Assembly (NCBI RefSeq): GCF_965363235.1
Contig: NC_134846.1
Coordinates: 90,080,571 to 90,144,570 of the forward strand
Length of the DNA: 64,000 nucleotides
Direction: 5' to 3'
Source: Mytilus galloprovincialis
Taxonomy: Eukaryota > Mollusca > Bivalvia > Mytilida > Mytilidae
Under the pieces are notes generated by a model that was given only the letters and a program-made list of their open reading frames with translations, searched no databases and had not been told where the DNA came from. Below, in pieces: positions 61,801 through 64,000 of this stretch (position 1 is the first letter of the stretch; every line of letters begins with the position of its first letter). The position numbers and the translations under genes were made by a program.

Positions 61801-64000
61801 CTGGCACTGACTGTCTGTTAAAGCTGTGACAAGTGTACTTTGTGACAAATTATCTCCCTTGTCACTTGTTTGTGAAATATTATCAGTGATGTAATATTCT
61901 TTTTCACTACGTATACACTCCTGTACACTTGCATTCTGATCAACTGATTCCCATGTATCATTTAGCATGTATATATTGTCCTGTTCATTTAGATTCTGTT
62001 GTTGAAAAGTCCCGATATTATCAGCGGATTTTAAACTGCTTCCAAATTCAGAAGTTAAATTAATTTTCTCACAAATCTGTTGACAATTTTCTGATGTAAG
62101 ATTCATATTTACATTGGAATGATCAAAGATCTTATTTTCGGTCATCTTTTCTTGATAAAGCTGATTTTCAGAAAATGAATTCCTTTCCATGATTTTTTGA
62201 GATAAATATAATGCAGAATCTTTGATAAAACTTTTTTGTGTACGAGTATTCTGACTTGTACTTTCATCTGATAAATGAAACGAATCAGGAGAAAAATTCA
62301 GATCATTTAAAGATTTAACAGGTAAGTGCTCATCTGGCAAAGTATCTTGTTCTCCTATCTTACATTGTTTATCCATCTGTAAATCCTTAGAAAAATAACA
62401 ACTTATCCTTTCATTGTTGTCAGGATCTTTCACATTTAAACTTTTAAATAAACCCTGTTCCTTAGGTGATAGTACAGTATTATCGTCTAACTTTGTAATA
62501 TCGATGCTACTTTCTGCTACATCCTCAATTATGGTGGCAGATTTAGTGTCTTCCTGCTTCATATCTGAATCAACACTGTGATGAATAGATAAATTACCCT
62601 CAATTGAATTGGAATATTCCTGTATATCAATACTGTCATAAATTATATTATTGGTCACTGTTGATTCAAAATGAGATTTCAGTTGATCATCATTTGAACT
62701 TGACAAATATGATTTATTGATAACTTTATCATCAATGTTTATGTCTGTGTTTTCAGTATATTTAGGAGAACACCCATTAGGAGTCATGTTTGTGTTTTCT
62801 CCACTTTCAGCAGGATTACTATTTTTATCAGAATCATCAAAGCTGTCTTCCGTTAATTGAAATGTTTCACTCTTTTTATCAATAAACTGTTCTTTCATAT
62901 TAATTTCAATGGGGTTGTTAATTTCACACACATTACTACTATTATTTTCCAGTTTAGAATAATCACCATTGTTATCTACCACTGTAGTTTCTGGCTGAGA
63001 CAAGTCTGTTGTATTACCTACAGTTGACTGTCCCTCGGCAGAGTCAGAATCAAACACATTAGACAAGGGAGAGAAATTAATATCAAAGCTCACGGCAAGA
63101 TCATCATTTACATCCAGCATATGTTCATCATCCATTGTAAAAAGATCATTCTTATCAAGTTCAGAACTACCATGTAAAATATCCTGTCTTTTGTTTTGTT
63201 CATCTGGACTTGACTTAGTTTGAATACAACCTTGCAATGTAGTTTTAGGTGGTAGCTTGTTATTAAGTGGAACTTCAGAGCTTTTATGGAATGGAGACAA
63301 TACCTCAGAGCTATTATTTGATAAAATCCCTGCCTTACTGTCATCTTGTGTCACTTGTTTAGAATAAGTGGAAAAGTCTACATTATTGAGATAAATTTCA
63401 TCTTTCAACTCATATGCCATTTCTTTTCCTGTTCTCTCTTGATTTTCTAAAATAACATTAGGTGTAAGGGGAGATAACTCTATTTTTACAGAACTCCATT
63501 CCTGACTAGATCTGACTGAATCATTCAAACACTGTATACTGTCCTGTTCTTCTGTAGATACTTGTTCATTATAAATAGGTGACATTTTACTAATTGTAAT
63601 TTCTGTATGATCTAATTCCAATCTTTCTATCTGATTTTTTCTATGTTCCTCTTTAATGATGTTGTCACTAAAATCTTTCTTTTCTTCACAGTACAAGTTA
63701 TTGCTCTGATTTTTTATGTTATTTGAGTTGGAATATTTAACTTCCTCTTTGTTCAATTCCATTACATGTGACAAAGTTGAAGTTGTAGATTTATTCATTC
63801 CATTGTTAATTTCCATATCGTGTGACAAAGTTGAAGGTGAAGACTTTTTCTTTCCAAGCAATGCCATTATTTGTGTCATCGATCTTTTACAATTTTGATC
63901 CTCTGATGTAGTTTCATTACATAACTTTAGTCCTCCACTTGCTGACTTCTCGTATTTGTTAACATTAGTAATTATTGTATCATTTTTTATGAAGTTAATA
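22648..64000 (-). CDS. ZGRF1: ZGRF1-type GRF zinc finger/SF1 helicase (5' end outside window)
   Basis: 28 coding exons joined by GT/AG introns with a frame continuous for 7,384 nt (at least 2,460 residues in the window; human ZGRF1 is about 2,100). ZGRF1 is a nuclear 5'-3' DNA helicase that promotes RAD51-dependent recombination repair of replication-blocking lesions. In order: Ser/Asn/Glu-rich disordered region (window residues 1 to about 1540), a conserved linker, a GRF zinc finger (about 1630-1672), a conserved middle domain with LYSKDDLWIIS, and a helicase core (about 1881-2324). Helicase motifs: Q motif LNEDQ, motif I GVFGAGKS, Ia ASTTNVAVD, II DECSQ, III GDPKQL, IV QYRCHP, V VDAFQGGERD, VI NVALTRAKHHLL. 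The tail has a basic RQRRKRRK stretch, a likely NLS. The first exon is open to the edge, so the start and N-terminal domain are missing. Confidence 0.93.
23165..23475 (+). repeat. Dispersed repeat 'agggacgaaagatacc' family, copy 2
   Basis: Inserted within the piggyBac-like relic; shares the block order of 20570-20900 and 52568-52880. Confidence 0.85.
23651..23854 (+). pseudogene. Decayed open frame inside the piggyBac-like relic
   Basis: 67 codons from ATG to TGA with one in-frame TAG at codon 15. The conceptual protein is acidic (DPENCNFVEEIILNDD, FDEDDLENDEK) and ends WKPGYTWSRF. It could be the first exon of the element's lost transposase gene; it matches no domain I can name. Confidence 0.45.
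24596..24754 (-). CDS. ZGRF1: ZGRF1 window exon 27
   Basis: Acceptor TTAATAG, donor GTATAT. Encodes SSLQGLQSADTIRERFKL, KPTESSQKKKRNHNN and SSSPPMSLT; a polar tail after the helicase core. Confidence 0.82.
25680..25789 (-). CDS. ZGRF1: ZGRF1 window exon 26 (motif VI)
   Basis: Acceptor TTTCACAG, donor GTAAGA. Encodes RTNVALTRAKHHLLIVGN, including the arginine finger, to LWHQIIQQCK. Confidence 0.94.
25860..25930. repeat. 36-bp tandem duplication
   Basis: 'tttcttcattttaatatctt' followed by an A-rich end occurs twice in succession in a ZGRF1 intron. Confidence 0.85.
26381..26565 (-). repeat. Reverse copy of the 'accacatctt' dispersed repeat
   Basis: Starts 'gaagatgtggtattatagca', then 'caattaagacaactcttcac' and 'ttcaacaatgaacaaagtc'. 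Parallels 52247-52562. Confidence 0.75.
26661..26783 (-). CDS. ZGRF1: ZGRF1 window exon 25 (motif V)
   Basis: Acceptor TTGACAG, donor GTATGC. Encodes VMVSTVDAFQGGERDVILL and SCVRTRNVGFIDNE. Confidence 0.94.
27140..27351 (-). CDS. ZGRF1: ZGRF1 window exon 24
   Basis: Acceptor TTTAAG (not the usual CAG/TAG), donor GTAAGT. Encodes DELPALCFYDVCDG, NDKEAQFIMFLIEVLV and RIGVISLYKSQ, the second RecA-like domain. Confidence 0.9.
27669..28235. mobile_element. Possible MITE with imperfect terminal inverted repeats
   Basis: Left end 'aagggggcttgcgggta' and the reverse of right end 'tgtaccgacgagcctcctt' agree at about 12 of 17 positions. The interior is AT-rich and non-coding. The right end stops about 17 bp from the donor of ZGRF1 window exon 23. 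Confidence 0.4.
28252..28380 (-). CDS. ZGRF1: ZGRF1 window exon 23 (motif IV)
   Basis: Acceptor TTTGTAG, donor GTTAGT. Encodes GHSPVMLHTQYRCHPYIS, the Upf1-like helicase motif IV, to VEDRDPVM. Confidence 0.93.
28395..28560. repeat. 54-bp tandem repeat, 3 copies
   Basis: 'attccctcacatgaaattca' through 'gagtagcaaatat' recurs three times, almost without change, just outside the acceptor of ZGRF1 window exon 23. It does not include exon sequence. Confidence 0.93.
28916..28999 (-). CDS. ZGRF1: ZGRF1 window exon 22
   Basis: Acceptor TTTCCAG, donor GTAATT. Starts QLDP, completing GDPKQL, and ends LFDRITLM. Confidence 0.92.
29068..29215. repeat. Cluster of near-palindromic TTCACATGAA decamers
   Basis: At least eight variants of (T)TCAC(A/G)TGAA in both orientations in about 150 bp. 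Two contain CACGTG-type E-boxes. It may be a decayed foldback or a short satellite seed. Confidence 0.7.
29394..29495 (-). CDS. ZGRF1: ZGRF1 window exon 21 (Walker B)
   Basis: Acceptor TTTCTAG, donor GTAGAT. Encodes IVLLDECSQMTEPAS and KLVLVGDPK: DExxQ motif II and the start of motif III. Confidence 0.94.
29723..30003. mobile_element. 281-bp MITE with TTAA ends
   Basis: TTAA at 29723-29726 and 30000-30003 flank inverted ends GGTGGTACCCAACAC and its near-complement (one mismatch over 15 bp). No coding potential. It lies between ZGRF1 window exons 20 and 21. Confidence 0.78.
30229..30306 (-). CDS. ZGRF1: ZGRF1 window exon 20
   Basis: Acceptor TTCACAG, donor GTAAGT. Encodes KLSKVRVVGVTCASCSA to LKDMKFP, the strand leading to motif II. 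Confidence 0.92.
30922..30970 (-). CDS. ZGRF1: ZGRF1 window exon 19
   Basis: Acceptor TTTCCAG, donor GTATTT. Small exon encoding HVKQSIEKHKLGENKK. Confidence 0.85.
31253..31339 (-). CDS. ZGRF1: ZGRF1 window exon 18
   Basis: Acceptor ATTATAG, donor GTGAGT. Encodes VHATGSDSQELKDLQMMLRS to TTTEK. The acceptor is reiterated in a 27-bp minisatellite. Confidence 0.87.
31338..31391 (-). repeat. 27-bp acceptor-bearing minisatellite (ZGRF1 exon 18)
   Basis: 'acactataatgtaaaat' recurs at 31338 and 31365, and again at 32023 after an inserted element, with a weaker fourth copy. On the coding strand each reads TTACATTATAG/TGT, so each repeats the exon 18 acceptor and first bases. Confidence 0.85.
31389..32024. 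mobile_element. 636-bp element with 27-bp terminal inverted repeats
   Basis: 31389-31415 and 31998-32024 are inverted copies with one mismatch (GTAACGTGACGG then TACCCAAATTGCACC). The 'tacccaaattgc' word recurs inside at about 31603 and again, reversed, at 31974-31994. No open frame. It splits the 27-bp minisatellite. Superfamily not assigned. Confidence 0.78.
32371..32448 (-). CDS. ZGRF1: ZGRF1 window exon 17
   Basis: Acceptor TTTATAG, donor GTAAGT. Encodes LLAIGFEEFVRVGSVKKI to ILPF; RVGS is the family motif Ic. Confidence 0.92.
32700..32760. repeat. (GGACAGAT)n-like simple repeat
   Basis: Degenerate GGA(C/T)(A/G)GA units on the plus strand, of the kind that ends several dispersed repeats in this window. 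Confidence 0.8.
33159..33318 (-). CDS. ZGRF1: ZGRF1 window exon 16 (Walker A, motif Ia)
   Basis: Acceptor TTTTCAG, donor GTAAGA. Encodes VFGAGKSFLLSVVVVF and LLIASTTNVAVDRIL: ATP-binding motif I and DNA-contact motif Ia. Confidence 0.94.
33411..33960 (-). repeat. 100-bp donor-bearing tandem array (ZGRF1 exon 15)
   Basis: 'accatgtataagtaatatat' or a variant recurs at about 33480, 33581, 33681, 33781 and 33881. Each unit carries about 68 bases homologous to the 3' end of exon 15 (through TTACTTATACATG) plus donor GTATGTC, then 32 bases ending in AG. The outermost copy is the real exon end. Confidence 0.93.
33883..34000 (-). CDS. ZGRF1: ZGRF1 window exon 15 (helicase Q motif)
   Basis: Acceptor TTTTAG, donor GTATGT. 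Encodes DEKVEELINQYKLNEDQS to QQKDILLIH. LNEDQ is the Q motif of SF1 helicases, and the last codon opens the Walker A loop. The final 67 or so bases are repeated in the 100-bp array. Confidence 0.92.
34150..37512. repeat. 502-bp tandem array with palindromic terminus
   Basis: 'aaaatttcagggcagataga' recurs at 35471, 35973 and about 36474, a period near 502. Diverged units extend to 34150 and 37512. Each unit has 'gtggcggccatcttggttg', 'aaagggcaataactcct' and 'ccaaaaactgcattttaccc'. The ends carry GGACGACGACGG tracts and the hairpin 'gctcacttggcccttcggg' at about 36813 and 37480. A left-end motif 'gaggctctaaagagcc' is at about 34545. Non-coding, class unassigned. Confidence 0.9.
37655..39237 (-). 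repeat. 58-bp donor-bearing minisatellite (ZGRF1 exon 14), about 25 copies
   Basis: Unit on the coding strand: 45 bases homologous to the end of exon 14 (would read KVSENTNIYVPEGYV), then GTAAGTACATAT. Copies at 38221 and 38279 give a period of 58. Nearest the true exon the unit is lengthened by 'ctgtataccccacattttcc'. Nearly every copy keeps the GTAAGT donor. Confidence 0.95.
39238..39322 (-). CDS. ZGRF1: ZGRF1 window exon 14
   Basis: Acceptor TGTACAG, donor GTAAGT. Encodes NTERSSSSFTAPLKVSENT and NIYIPEGYV. The last 45 bases and donor are repeated about 25 times downstream. I take the outermost copy as the true exon because only it has the acceptor and a continuous frame. Confidence 0.88.
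40145..40259 (-). CDS. ZGRF1: ZGRF1 window exon 13
   Basis: Acceptor ATTTCAG, donor GTAAAT. Encodes KCHAILGGNVSGELSYLVN to VPVLQSLLA. Confidence 0.87.
40612..40758 (-). CDS. ZGRF1: ZGRF1 window exon 12
   Basis: Acceptor ATTACAG, donor GTATAT. Encodes DDLWIISRHLDFRPSSTV to FCPSNWSNG. LYSKDDLWIIS spans this junction and is a ZGRF1 family signature. Confidence 0.9.
41177..41282 (-). CDS. ZGRF1: ZGRF1 window exon 11
   Basis: Acceptor TTTGCAG, donor GTAAAA. Encodes NWVKQRMGMDITGN to LSKKDNSGLYSK. Confidence 0.87.
41390..42834 (-). repeat. 62-bp donor-bearing minisatellite with 236-bp higher order (ZGRF1 exon 10)
   Basis: Unit on the coding strand: 36 bases homologous to the exon 10 end (ENIMTHFRRNTP) then GTAAGTACTAGGGG. 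A shortened junction 'attacctactggtgtg' recurs at 42231, 42467 and 42703, showing a 236-bp higher-order unit. The left third is more diverged. Confidence 0.94.
42835..43023 (-). CDS. ZGRF1: ZGRF1 window exon 10 (GRF finger end)
   Basis: Acceptor CTTCAG, donor GTAAGT. Begins FFQWSDE, the canonical end of the GRF finger, and ends HFRRNTP. Its last 36 bases and donor seed the 62-bp array. Confidence 0.9.
43950..44170. repeat. Dispersed repeat shared with 51530-51700
   Basis: Both contain 'taccaattttc(g/a)t(c/g)gattga', 'gttcacctgtaccca/cta' and 'cagaaattggtatccaa' in the same order. Non-coding. Confidence 0.65.
44368..44510 (-). CDS. ZGRF1: ZGRF1 window exon 9 (GRF zinc finger, first part)
   Basis: Acceptor GTTTAG, donor GTAAAA. 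Carries CKCGAPSKMIQVKKSGPNHN and RFFYACN...SQCK: the CxCG pair, the FY(A/S)C cysteine and the last cysteine of a GRF finger, a single-stranded nucleic-acid binding module. Confidence 0.92.
45158..45250 (-). CDS. ZGRF1: ZGRF1 window exon 8
   Basis: Acceptor TTTTCAG, donor GTATAG. Encodes HLNIILFDLGVKYHHALSKI to YLPTVP. The acceptor and first 30 bases are repeated about ten times in the adjoining intron. Confidence 0.87.
45251..45690 (-). repeat. 46-bp acceptor-bearing minisatellite (ZGRF1 exon 8), about 10 copies
   Basis: Unit on the coding strand: TATATTTTCAG followed by 30 bases homologous to the exon 8 start (AACATTTGAACATTAT, then CTGTTTGACCTTGG). Several copies keep TTTTCAG; others have TTTTAG. 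Ends in an (AT)n tract. Confidence 0.93.
45790..45928 (-). CDS. ZGRF1: ZGRF1 window exon 7
   Basis: Acceptor TCAACAG, donor GTATGA. Encodes RNLGSDLQFPSIQEITE to SNYKQVFTAALK, the start of the conserved linker before the GRF finger. Confidence 0.85.
46230..46696 (+). repeat. 'ggatgcccc ... ggggcataaaa' dispersed repeat, copy 1
   Basis: Begins 'aagaatgtgtccaaagtaca', ends 'atcgtaggtggggcataaaa'. It has two internal 'actaccttgaccaaaaactt' units and a GGACGCACAGAC-type tract before the end. It is in the same family as 48693-48967, 54290-56515 and 57780-58258. Confidence 0.85.
46792..48470 (-). CDS. ZGRF1: ZGRF1 window exon 6 (long, with 32-residue repeats)
   Basis: Acceptor TCTTTCAG, donor GTAATA; 559 codons of polar low-complexity protein. 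Three copies of a 32-residue unit (core SLR(P/S)WTKHNDTF and SLVVPE) plus a decayed fourth lie at about 47300-47660, spaced 96 bp. A second pair (TNSPNFSHGNPS) is spaced about 141 bp near the 3' end. The antisense open frame at 47354-47809 is its shadow. Confidence 0.88.
48693..48967 (+). repeat. 'ggatgcccc ... ggggcata' dispersed repeat, copy 2
   Basis: Single-unit version with 'agaatgtgtccatagtacat', one 'acactttaacctgaagcggg' unit and a diverged end 'gtccatgaatggggcataac'. Confidence 0.8.
49427..49485. promoter_or_regulatory. Perfect 28-bp hairpin upstream of the B-box gene
   Basis: 49427-49454 and 49458-49485 are exact reverse complements with a 3-base loop. It ends 58 bp before the ATG of the nested gene, so it is in its promoter or 5' UTR. 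It could be the remains of an insertion instead. Confidence 0.85.
49544..51217 (+). CDS. Intronless B-box/coiled-coil/beta-propeller protein (TRIM-like, 557 aa)
   Basis: Single-exon frame ATG to TGA. Two zinc-binding B-boxes are visible: C8/C11, C21/C24, C29/C32, H37, H46, and a second with C73/H76, C85/C88, C93/C96, H101/H104. A Lys/Glu/Gln-rich coiled coil spans about 112-215. Residues about 255-557 have the repeating beta-strand texture of an NHL-like propeller (for example GRVVVLGKWG, LILVTDRESNAVHILSVGG). There is no RING finger, so ubiquitin ligase activity is not predicted. This layout is typical of expanded TRIM-like families in bivalves, often linked to innate immunity or RNA binding by analogy only. 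It is nested antisense in a ZGRF1 intron, suggesting a retrogene, although no poly(A) tail or target-site duplication was seen. Confidence 0.88.
   Translation: MAQNFMTCQFCETSNETKWKCINCDLILCQECKIKIHTKLKKNENHKVISLKEFSNLGVSETIRDVDLKNIQCATHKNELCFIYCQDCQVLSCAVCLLESHQNHKLAKIDEVYSNRVKELQEQDNKISQNLPYIEKWGSNLQAIKSDEQTQYNELKQTIQKQQSELKERIAKKENIITELDKLWIPREKEISKHLQDIKIKGDDLNDKKSKIQKAFQSHNASTIFNTSVQVGTDLPDIPDNLSSKQQIILSQTKDEKIGIDSLVTIPMLKVTRTYTPDIPDIHKIKTFRKDINIIYSANYGTIHTFIIKDNKCITTKIAKEIGDYIIDMTATDRNKLLFTTSSNSKIKSLSTFTLDSKVEVFTFISPLHARGIHATSTNILIGFTDNVEDCFPLTKASRRGIMIYDFNHRHVRTIERDQDNQLIFSLPEAITTNINGDICVVDNTSIESWEGRVVVLGKWGDFKWAYGGHPSINTKHNFTPFDLVTSKGLILVTDRESNAVHILSVGGDLVTCLNESHGIEKPHCLNFDHSGQLQIGCESVGTKDKIAKIHIVKMSF
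51530..51700. repeat. Dispersed repeat shared with 43950-44170
   Basis: 'gataccaattttcatggatt' to 'ctgcagaaattggtatccaa' parallels the other copy. Its ends are near inverted copies of each other ('ggataccaattt' and 'aaattggtatcc'). Confidence 0.65.
52247..52562 (-). repeat. Reverse 'accacatctt' dispersed repeat, near-full copy
   Basis: 'aagatgtggtatgaatgcca' through 'atgagacaactatccacat', 'ccttcaacaatgagcaaag' to 'aggctccttactttggacag'. Directly followed by another family. Confidence 0.8.
52568..52880 (+). repeat. Dispersed repeat 'agggacgaaagatgcc' family, copy 3
   Basis: Same order of blocks as 20570-20900. Joined within 10 bp to the preceding element, a composite arrangement also hinted at by other copies. 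Confidence 0.85.
52890..54285. other. Intron stretch with nothing recognised
   Basis: Part of the 8.7-kb ZGRF1 intron; AT-rich, no exon or repeat boundary identified. Confidence 0.55.
54290..56515 (+). repeat. 189-bp array inside 'ggatgcccc ... ggggcata' repeats (2.2 kb)
   Basis: The block 'gccaaaaactttaacctgaa' recurs at 54741, 54930 and 55119, a period of 189. About ten diverged units follow, broken by ends of the form 'tactatcgtaggtggggcat' at about 55393, 56397 and 56491. A (GGACGAACGAAC)n tract lies at 55313-55375. It is an expanded version of the element at 46230-46696. Confidence 0.9.
57189..57264 (-). CDS. ZGRF1: ZGRF1 window exon 5
   Basis: Acceptor GTTTCAG, donor GTAAGT. Encodes SSPAQFVPNTPEFLKSLKTR and GSSQN. 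Followed by the 8.7-kb intron that hosts the B-box gene. Confidence 0.85.
57647..57775 (-). repeat. Partial reverse 'accacatctt' dispersed repeat
   Basis: 'agaagatgtggtatgagtgc' and 'caataagacaaccctc' only. Confidence 0.65.
57780..58258 (+). repeat. 'ggatgcccc ... ggggcata' dispersed repeat, copy 4
   Basis: 'aagaatgtgttcatagtaca' to 'ctattgtaggtgggccataa', with two internal units and a GGACGAACGAACC-type tract. Confidence 0.85.
58300..58450 (-). repeat. Reverse copy of the 'gtttcgtctac' family
   Basis: 'gggtcctcaatgctcttcaa', 'ctgagcgtcactgataagtc', 'tagacaaaacgcgcatctgg' and 'aatcctggtacctttga', the exact reverse order of 8070-8305. Confidence 0.8.
58796..58940. repeat. (GATGGACTGACAGATGGACA)n minisatellite
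   Basis: Degenerate GATGGAC(A/T)GAC units in a ZGRF1 intron. Confidence 0.85.
59496..59593 (-). CDS. ZGRF1: ZGRF1 window exon 4
   Basis: Acceptor TTTACAG, donor GTAAAA. Encodes REPMAEDESFYIDLNDD to MSSVMFQ, an acidic short conserved-looking motif. Confidence 0.85.
60677..60752 (-). CDS. ZGRF1: ZGRF1 window exon 3
   Basis: Acceptor CCGCAG, donor GTAAAT. Encodes ASEKLESYIMRGSITSGAV and a basic RRKDGN. Confidence 0.85.
60967..61091 (-). CDS. ZGRF1: ZGRF1 window exon 2
   Basis: Acceptor CTTTTAG, donor GTAAGT. Encodes LQHPDDIFAKKNQMMIRPN to QSDLRCT. Confidence 0.82.
61428..64000 (-). CDS. ZGRF1: ZGRF1 window exon 1 (partial, very long)
   Basis: Open from the window edge to donor GTAAGTAT, 857 codons. 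Rich in Ser, Asn, Asp and Glu, with short internal repeats such as the (S)TLSH(D/V)ME pair and NF(I/M/V) near the C-terminal end. No folded domain recognised. The upstream acceptor lies outside the window. Confidence 0.88.

Noticed and set aside
63780-63879. Start codon of ZGRF1 at the methionine near 63879
   Set aside because: The frame stays open upstream to the window edge without a stop or an acceptor, so this methionine is internal.

Overview
The window looks like genomic DNA of a bivalve mollusc, most likely a mussel (Mytilidae). It is AT-rich. Genes are split into small exons by long introns with canonical GT/AG sites. Dispersed repeat families recur across the window, and several look like ones I associate with mussel genomes. 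The species assignment is an inference from repeat texture and protein similarity, since no database could be searched.

Layout. 1-5,600: no convincing gene; a 33-bp minisatellite and several dispersed repeats. 5,649-15,509 (minus): a complete seven-exon short-chain dehydrogenase, almost certainly dicarbonyl/L-xylulose reductase (DCXR, 241 aa), with catalytic N107/S136/Y149/K153 at the same numbers as in the human enzyme. 17,672-20,110 (plus): a complete three-exon secreted lipocalin of apolipoprotein D/Blc type (200 aa), head-to-head with DCXR. 22,648 to the right edge (minus): the 3' 28 coding exons of a ZGRF1-type gene (at least 2,460 codons in the window; 5' end outside), with a long low-complexity N-terminal region, a GRF zinc finger and a complete SF1 DNA helicase core. 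49,544-51,217 (plus): an intronless two-B-box/coiled-coil/beta-propeller TRIM-like gene nested antisense in the largest ZGRF1 intron.

The rest is repeats: array-forming dispersed families (about 365-bp, 502-bp and 189-bp units), a piggyBac-like relic with TTAA ends, a TTAA-flanked MITE, another element with terminal inverted repeats, long hairpins, and a (CT)n tract.

The most striking observation is that many tandem arrays are seeded on exon-intron boundaries. Five ZGRF1 exons have minisatellites whose unit contains the end of the adjacent exon plus its splice donor (58, 62 and 100 bp) or the splice acceptor plus the start of the exon (46 and 27 bp). DCXR exon 3 shows the same with an approximately 110-bp unit, and DCXR exon 6 has a small diverged copy. 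The result is tens of decoy splice sites beside a DNA-repair helicase's own sites. I regard this splice-junction minisatellite pattern as the candidate undescribed phenomenon of the window.

The genes do not form a pathway. DCXR is a cytosolic carbonyl/sugar reductase, the lipocalin an extracellular lipid carrier, ZGRF1 a nuclear recombination-repair helicase, and the B-box protein a probable member of an expanded bivalve TRIM-like family.
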